Shown in pieces: positions 61,025 to 64,000 of a stretch of 64,000 nucleotides of DNA. Positions within the stretch are counted from its first letter, which is position 1, and every line of letters begins with the position of its first letter. The stretch is from Porticoccus sp964276025 (GTDB taxonomy: Bacteria; Pseudomonadota; Gammaproteobacteria; Pseudomonadales; Porticoccaceae): the NCBI GenBank assembly GCA_964276025.1, contig CAXYDD010000002.1:310001-374000 (forward strand), read 5' to 3'. The notes beneath the pieces were generated by a model, which was given only the letters and a program-made list of their open reading frames with translations, was not told the origin of the DNA and ran no database searches. A program made the translations under genes and the position numbers.

Positions 61025-61885
61025 ATGGCTGTTGGTAAAGAAGTTAAAACTAAGATCTCTAGTATTAAAAGCACACAAAAAATTACTAGTGCTATGGAGA
61101 TGGTAGCCGCAAGTAAAATGCGTAAGGCCCAAGAAAGAAGGGCGGTGGGTAAGCCATATGCTATACGCATTCGATCTGTCGTGGGTCAAATTGCAAGAGC
61201 GGCAAGTGAATATAAACATGTGTACATGGAGCAACGTGAAATCAAGCGTGTCGGATATATAATCATATCTACAGACCGTGGTTTATGTGGTGGACTTAAC
61301 ACCAATCTGTTTAAACAAGTCTTAAGGTCAATGAAAGATTGGTCAGACAAAGGTATTTCTAATGATTTATGCGTCGTTGGAAATAAAGCTGCGGGGTTTT
61401 TTAATAGTTTTGGTGGGAATATTGTTGCCACTGTTAAAGATTTAGGCGATGCACCAACACAAAACGACTTAATCGGCGGTGTAAAGGTCATGTTAGATGC
61501 TTACGAGGCCGGCACTATTGATCAGCTTTCTCTTGTTTCAAACGAATTCGTAAACACTATGACGCAAACGCCGTTGGTAGAACAGCTGTTGCCTCTTAAG
61601 CCAGTTGAAAATCAAGAGCTGTCACATCACTGGGACTATTTGTATGAACCAGATGCTAAAGAATTACTAGATGAACTGTTGGTTAGATACATCGAATCAC
61701 AGGTTTATCAGGGAGTTGTAGAAAATAAGGCCTGCGAGCAAGCAGCGCGAATGATAGCAATGAAAAGTGCGACCGATAATGCAGGGGAGCTGGTCAAAGA
61801 ATTACAGTTACTCTACAACAAGGCACGCCAGGCAGCCATTACCCAAGAACTGTCAGAAATTGTTAGTGGCGCAGCAGCAGTTTAA
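61025..61885 (+). CDS. atpG: ATP synthase F1 subunit gamma
   Basis: Central rotor shaft. Its 286 residues begin with VGKEVKTKISSIKSTQKITS and the MVAASKMRKAQERR helix, contain STDRGLCGGLNTNLFK, and end with the C-terminal coiled helix MKSATDNAGELVKELQLLYN followed by ARQAAITQELSEIVSGA, the gamma signature. Confidence 0.98.
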   Translation: MAVGKEVKTKISSIKSTQKITSAMEMVAASKMRKAQERRAVGKPYAIRIRSVVGQIARAASEYKHVYMEQREIKRVGYIIISTDRGLCGGLNTNLFKQVLRSMKDWSDKGISNDLCVVGNKAAGFFNSFGGNIVATVKDLGDAPTQNDLIGGVKVMLDAYEAGTIDQLSLVSNEFVNTMTQTPLVEQLLPLKPVENQELSHHWDYLYEPDAKELLDELLVRYIESQVYQGVVENKACEQAARMIAMKSATDNAGELVKELQLLYNKARQAAITQELSEIVSGAAAV

Positions 61886-61923
61886 CCAAATATTTCAAAG
61901 GTTTAGTAGAAGAGGAACCGAAA

Positions 61924-63324
61924 ATGAGTAGTGGTCGTATTGTTCAAATTATTGGTGCAGTTATTGATGTAGAATTTTCTCGTGATCAAATACCTAATGT
62001 GTATGACGCATTGATCGTTGAAGGAAAAGAACTGACTCTCGAAGTTCAACAGCAATTAGGCGATGGTATTGTTCGTACTATTGCTATGGGTTCTTCAGAG
62101 GGAATTAGTCGAGGCCTGAATGTTAATAATACAGATGCCCCCATTTCTGTTCCTGTCGGAATAGAGACCTTGGGACGAATTATGGATGTTCTTGGCAACC
62201 CTATAGATGAGCGGGGCCCGATTGGTGAAAAAGTAAAATCTGCTATTCACAGAAAGCCACCTGCTTATGATGAATTGGCTGCATCAAATGAATTATTAGA
62301 AACTGGCATAAAAGTTATTGATTTGGTTTGCCCCTTTGCTAAAGGCGGTAAAGTTGGCCTATTTGGTGGAGCGGGTGTTGGTAAGACTGTAAACATGATG
62401 GAGCTGATTAATAACATAGCAACAGAACACTCAGGTTTATCTGTATTCGCAGGTGTTGGTGAAAGGACCAGAGAAGGCAATGATTTTTATTTTGAAATGC
62501 AGGAGTCTAACGTTGTTAATATAGAAACTCCAAGTAAATCAAAAGTAGCCATGGTTTATGGGCAAATGAATGAGCCCCCCGGTAATAGATTACGAGTTGC
62601 ACTGACTGGACTAACTATGGCCGAAAAATTTCGTGATGAAGGTAAAGATGTACTGTTATTTATCGATAACATTTATAGATATACCTTGGCAGGAACAGAG
62701 GTTTCTGCATTGCTTGGTCGTATGCCATCAGCTGTAGGATATCAGCCAACTTTAGCAGAAGAAATGGGTGTTCTTCAGGAGAGGATTACTTCTACGAAAA
62801 CCGGTTCAATCACATCTGTTCAAGCAGTTTATGTGCCTGCCGATGATTTGACAGATCCATCACCTGCAACAACTTTTGCTCACTTAGATTCTACTGTTGT
62901 ATTAAGTCGTGATATCGCATCTAAGGGCATATATCCAGCGGTGGATCCACTGGATTCTACATCTCGTCAACTAGACCCACTAATTGTAGGGCAAGAGCAC
63001 TATGAGGTAACTCGTGGAGTTCAATTAGTTCTTCAAAGATTTAAAGAACTAAAAGACATCATCGCCATCCTGGGAATGGATGAGCTATCTGAAGAGGATA
63101 AACAGGTTGTAGCTCGTGCTAGAAAAATAGAAAGATTTTTATCACAACCGTTTCATGTAGCAGAGATCTTTACTGGTTCACCTGGTAAATATGTTTCTTT
63201 GAAACAGACGATTGCAGGCTTTAAAGGGATCCTTGACGGAGACTATGATGAGCTGCCAGAGCAGGCATTTTACATGGTCGGCTCTATTGAAGAAGCTGTA
63301 GAAAAAGCAGCAACACTTAAATAA
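61924..63324 (+). CDS. atpD: ATP synthase F1 subunit beta
   Basis: Catalytic subunit. The 466 residues carry the P-loop GLFGGAGVGKTVNMMELI, the catalytic Glu in VGERTREGNDFY, LLFIDNIYRYTLAGTEVSAL, PSAVGYQPTLAEEMG and the DELSEED lever as MDELSEEDK. All key residues are present. Confidence 0.99.
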   Translation: MSSGRIVQIIGAVIDVEFSRDQIPNVYDALIVEGKELTLEVQQQLGDGIVRTIAMGSSEGISRGLNVNNTDAPISVPVGIETLGRIMDVLGNPIDERGPIGEKVKSAIHRKPPAYDELAASNELLETGIKVIDLVCPFAKGGKVGLFGGAGVGKTVNMMELINNIATEHSGLSVFAGVGERTREGNDFYFEMQESNVVNIETPSKSKVAMVYGQMNEPPGNRLRVALTGLTMAEKFRDEGKDVLLFIDNIYRYTLAGTEVSALLGRMPSAVGYQPTLAEEMGVLQERITSTKTGSITSVQAVYVPADDLTDPSPATTFAHLDSTVVLSRDIASKGIYPAVDPLDSTSRQLDPLIVGQEHYEVTRGVQLVLQRFKELKDIIAILGMDELSEEDKQVVARARKIERFLSQPFHVAEIFTGSPGKYVSLKQTIAGFKGILDGDYDELPEQAFYMVGSIEEAVEKAATLK

Positions 63325-63335
63325 GAGAATTGATT

Positions 63336-63767
63336 ATGTCGTCGACAGTCCAATGTGACATCGTAAGTGCTGAACAATCCCTATTTTCTGGGTTGGTCGA
63401 ACTTGTGGTTGCTACTGGCTCTCAGGGTGAGCTAGGTGTGGCCCATGGACATGCACCTCTTTTAACTAATCTAAAACCTGGCCCTGTAAGAATAATCAAG
63501 GAGGGCGGGGAAGAAGTAGTTTTCTATCTTTCTGGTGGATTTTTAGAAATTCAACCTAATGTCATCTCAATTTTAGCAGATACTGCTCTTCGCGGAGACG
63601 ATCTTGACGAGGCGGCAGCCATGTCAGCAAAAAGTAAAGCTGAAGAGGCAATAACAAATCAAAGTGGCGATTTTGATTACTCTAAAGCAGCTGCGCAATT
63701 AGCTGTAGCATCAGCACAACTCAGGACTATTGAGCAGATACGAAAAAAATTGGGCAGTAAAAAATAA
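63336..63767 (+). CDS. atpC: ATP synthase F1 subunit epsilon
   Basis: Rotor subunit with an inhibitory C-terminal helix pair. The 143 residues starting MSSTVQCDIVSAEQSLFSG (ATG 63336) fit the family. The TTG two codons upstream is less likely; AAGAG lies at good spacing from the ATG. GELGVAHGHAPLLTNLKPG is the conserved barrel motif. Last atp gene; a strong terminator follows 20 bp later. Confidence 0.97.
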   Translation: MSSTVQCDIVSAEQSLFSGLVELVVATGSQGELGVAHGHAPLLTNLKPGPVRIIKEGGEEVVFYLSGGFLEIQPNVISILADTALRGDDLDEAAAMSAKSKAEEAITNQSGDFDYSKAAAQLAVASAQLRTIEQIRKKLGSKK

Positions 63768-63787
63768 ATGCAAATGAAGTATTGGGG

Positions 63788-63813
63788 GGGTGGCAATAGC
63801 CACCCTTTTTTTT
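63788..63813 (+). terminator. Intrinsic terminator of the atp operon
   Basis: GGGTGGC (63788-63794), loop AATA, GCCACCC (63799-63805), then eight T (63806-63813). This is a perfect 7-bp GC-rich stem with a T-run, 20 bp after the atpC stop. It is the clearest terminator in the window and separates atp from glmU. Confidence 0.95.
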
Positions 63814-63913
63814 GGACTTCTATTTATCTTGAATATACGATGATAGTGCTCATTTGTAGCAATCATGCAAAGTTCCTGATTAAATAAAGAAAATTCACTG
63901 AATGTAGAATGTT

Positions 63914-64000
63914 ATGACTGTTGATATAGTAATTCTTGCCGCGGGACAGGGCACGAGAATGAAATCGCTTCTTCCCAAGGTGCTTCATCGCTTAGCGGAT
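63914..64000 (+). CDS. glmU: GlmU, 5' end only
   Basis: Bifunctional N-acetylglucosamine-1-phosphate uridyltransferase and glucosamine-1-phosphate acetyltransferase, making UDP-GlcNAc. Only 29 codons are in the window: MTVDIVILAAGQGTRM with the nucleotidyltransferase LAAGxGTRM motif and LPKVLH. The position after atpC is the usual one in gammaproteobacteria. No strong ribosome site is visible. Confidence 0.95.
   Translation, partial: MTVDIVILAAGQGTRMKSLLPKVLHRLAD

Noticed and set aside
1..64000. tRNA, rRNA, insertion sequences, prophage or defence islands
   Set aside because: I saw no cloverleaf-like sequence, transposase, integrase or terminal repeats; nearly all DNA is filled by recognisable core genes.

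Overview
The window is chromosomal core DNA from an AT-rich gammaproteobacterium. Its gene neighbourhoods match the Pseudomonas type: rpe-trpE, gshB-ruvX-yggS-proC-yggT, rph-gmk-rpoZ-spoT-ridA-recG-ubiC-ubiA-phoB-phoR, phoU-pstBACS, glyQ-glyS-gmhB-plsC-gyrB-recF-dnaN-dnaA, mnmG-rsmG-parA-parB and atpIBEFHAGDC-glmU. A FabY-class ketoacyl synthase and an E. coli-type H+ c subunit (Asp in helix 2) support this. Many genes that separate these blocks in Pseudomonas are absent, the spacers are short, and several genes start with TTG or GTG. This suggests a compact, possibly free-living aquatic genome, but that last point is inference.

Layout. 1-4.5 kb: leftward rpe-trpE-trpG-trpD-trpC. 4.7-10.6 kb: ubiD, fabY, a divergent GlxA/AraC regulator and a short methyl-accepting-type transducer. 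10.8-14.6 kb: gshB, ruvX, yggS, proC, yggT. 14.6-23.7 kb: rph, gmk, rpoZ, spoT, ridA, an SDR-like protein, recG, ubiC, ubiA. 23.8-34.8 kb: the phosphate response, with phoB-phoR and a COG3146 gene rightward, then DUF938, yaaA, can, phoU and pstBACS leftward, and a clear Pho box before pstS. 34.8-36.8 kb: TRAP subunits DctQ and DctM without a binding protein. 37-41.5 kb: glyQ, glyS, gmhB, plsC.

41.5-57 kb is the replication-origin region. gyrB, recF, dnaN and dnaA run leftward. Two perfect parS palindromes lie inside recF. dnaA is followed by a 354-bp gap with DnaA boxes, then mnmE-yidC-yidD-rnpA-rpmH (all leftward), then a 501-bp gap with more DnaA boxes, an AT-rich stretch and the divergent rpmH and mnmG start regions. 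mnmG-rsmG-parA-parB and the ATP synthase operon run rightward. Compared with the usual order, the rpmH-to-mnmE block is inverted in place, so origin-like sequence lies on both sides of it. This is the most unusual structure in the window. All genes diverge from the rpmH-mnmG gap, which favours it as the working origin.

I found no rRNA, tRNA, CRISPR array, insertion sequence or prophage. No obviously new multi-gene defence or metabolic system is visible; the points of interest are architectural and regulatory.
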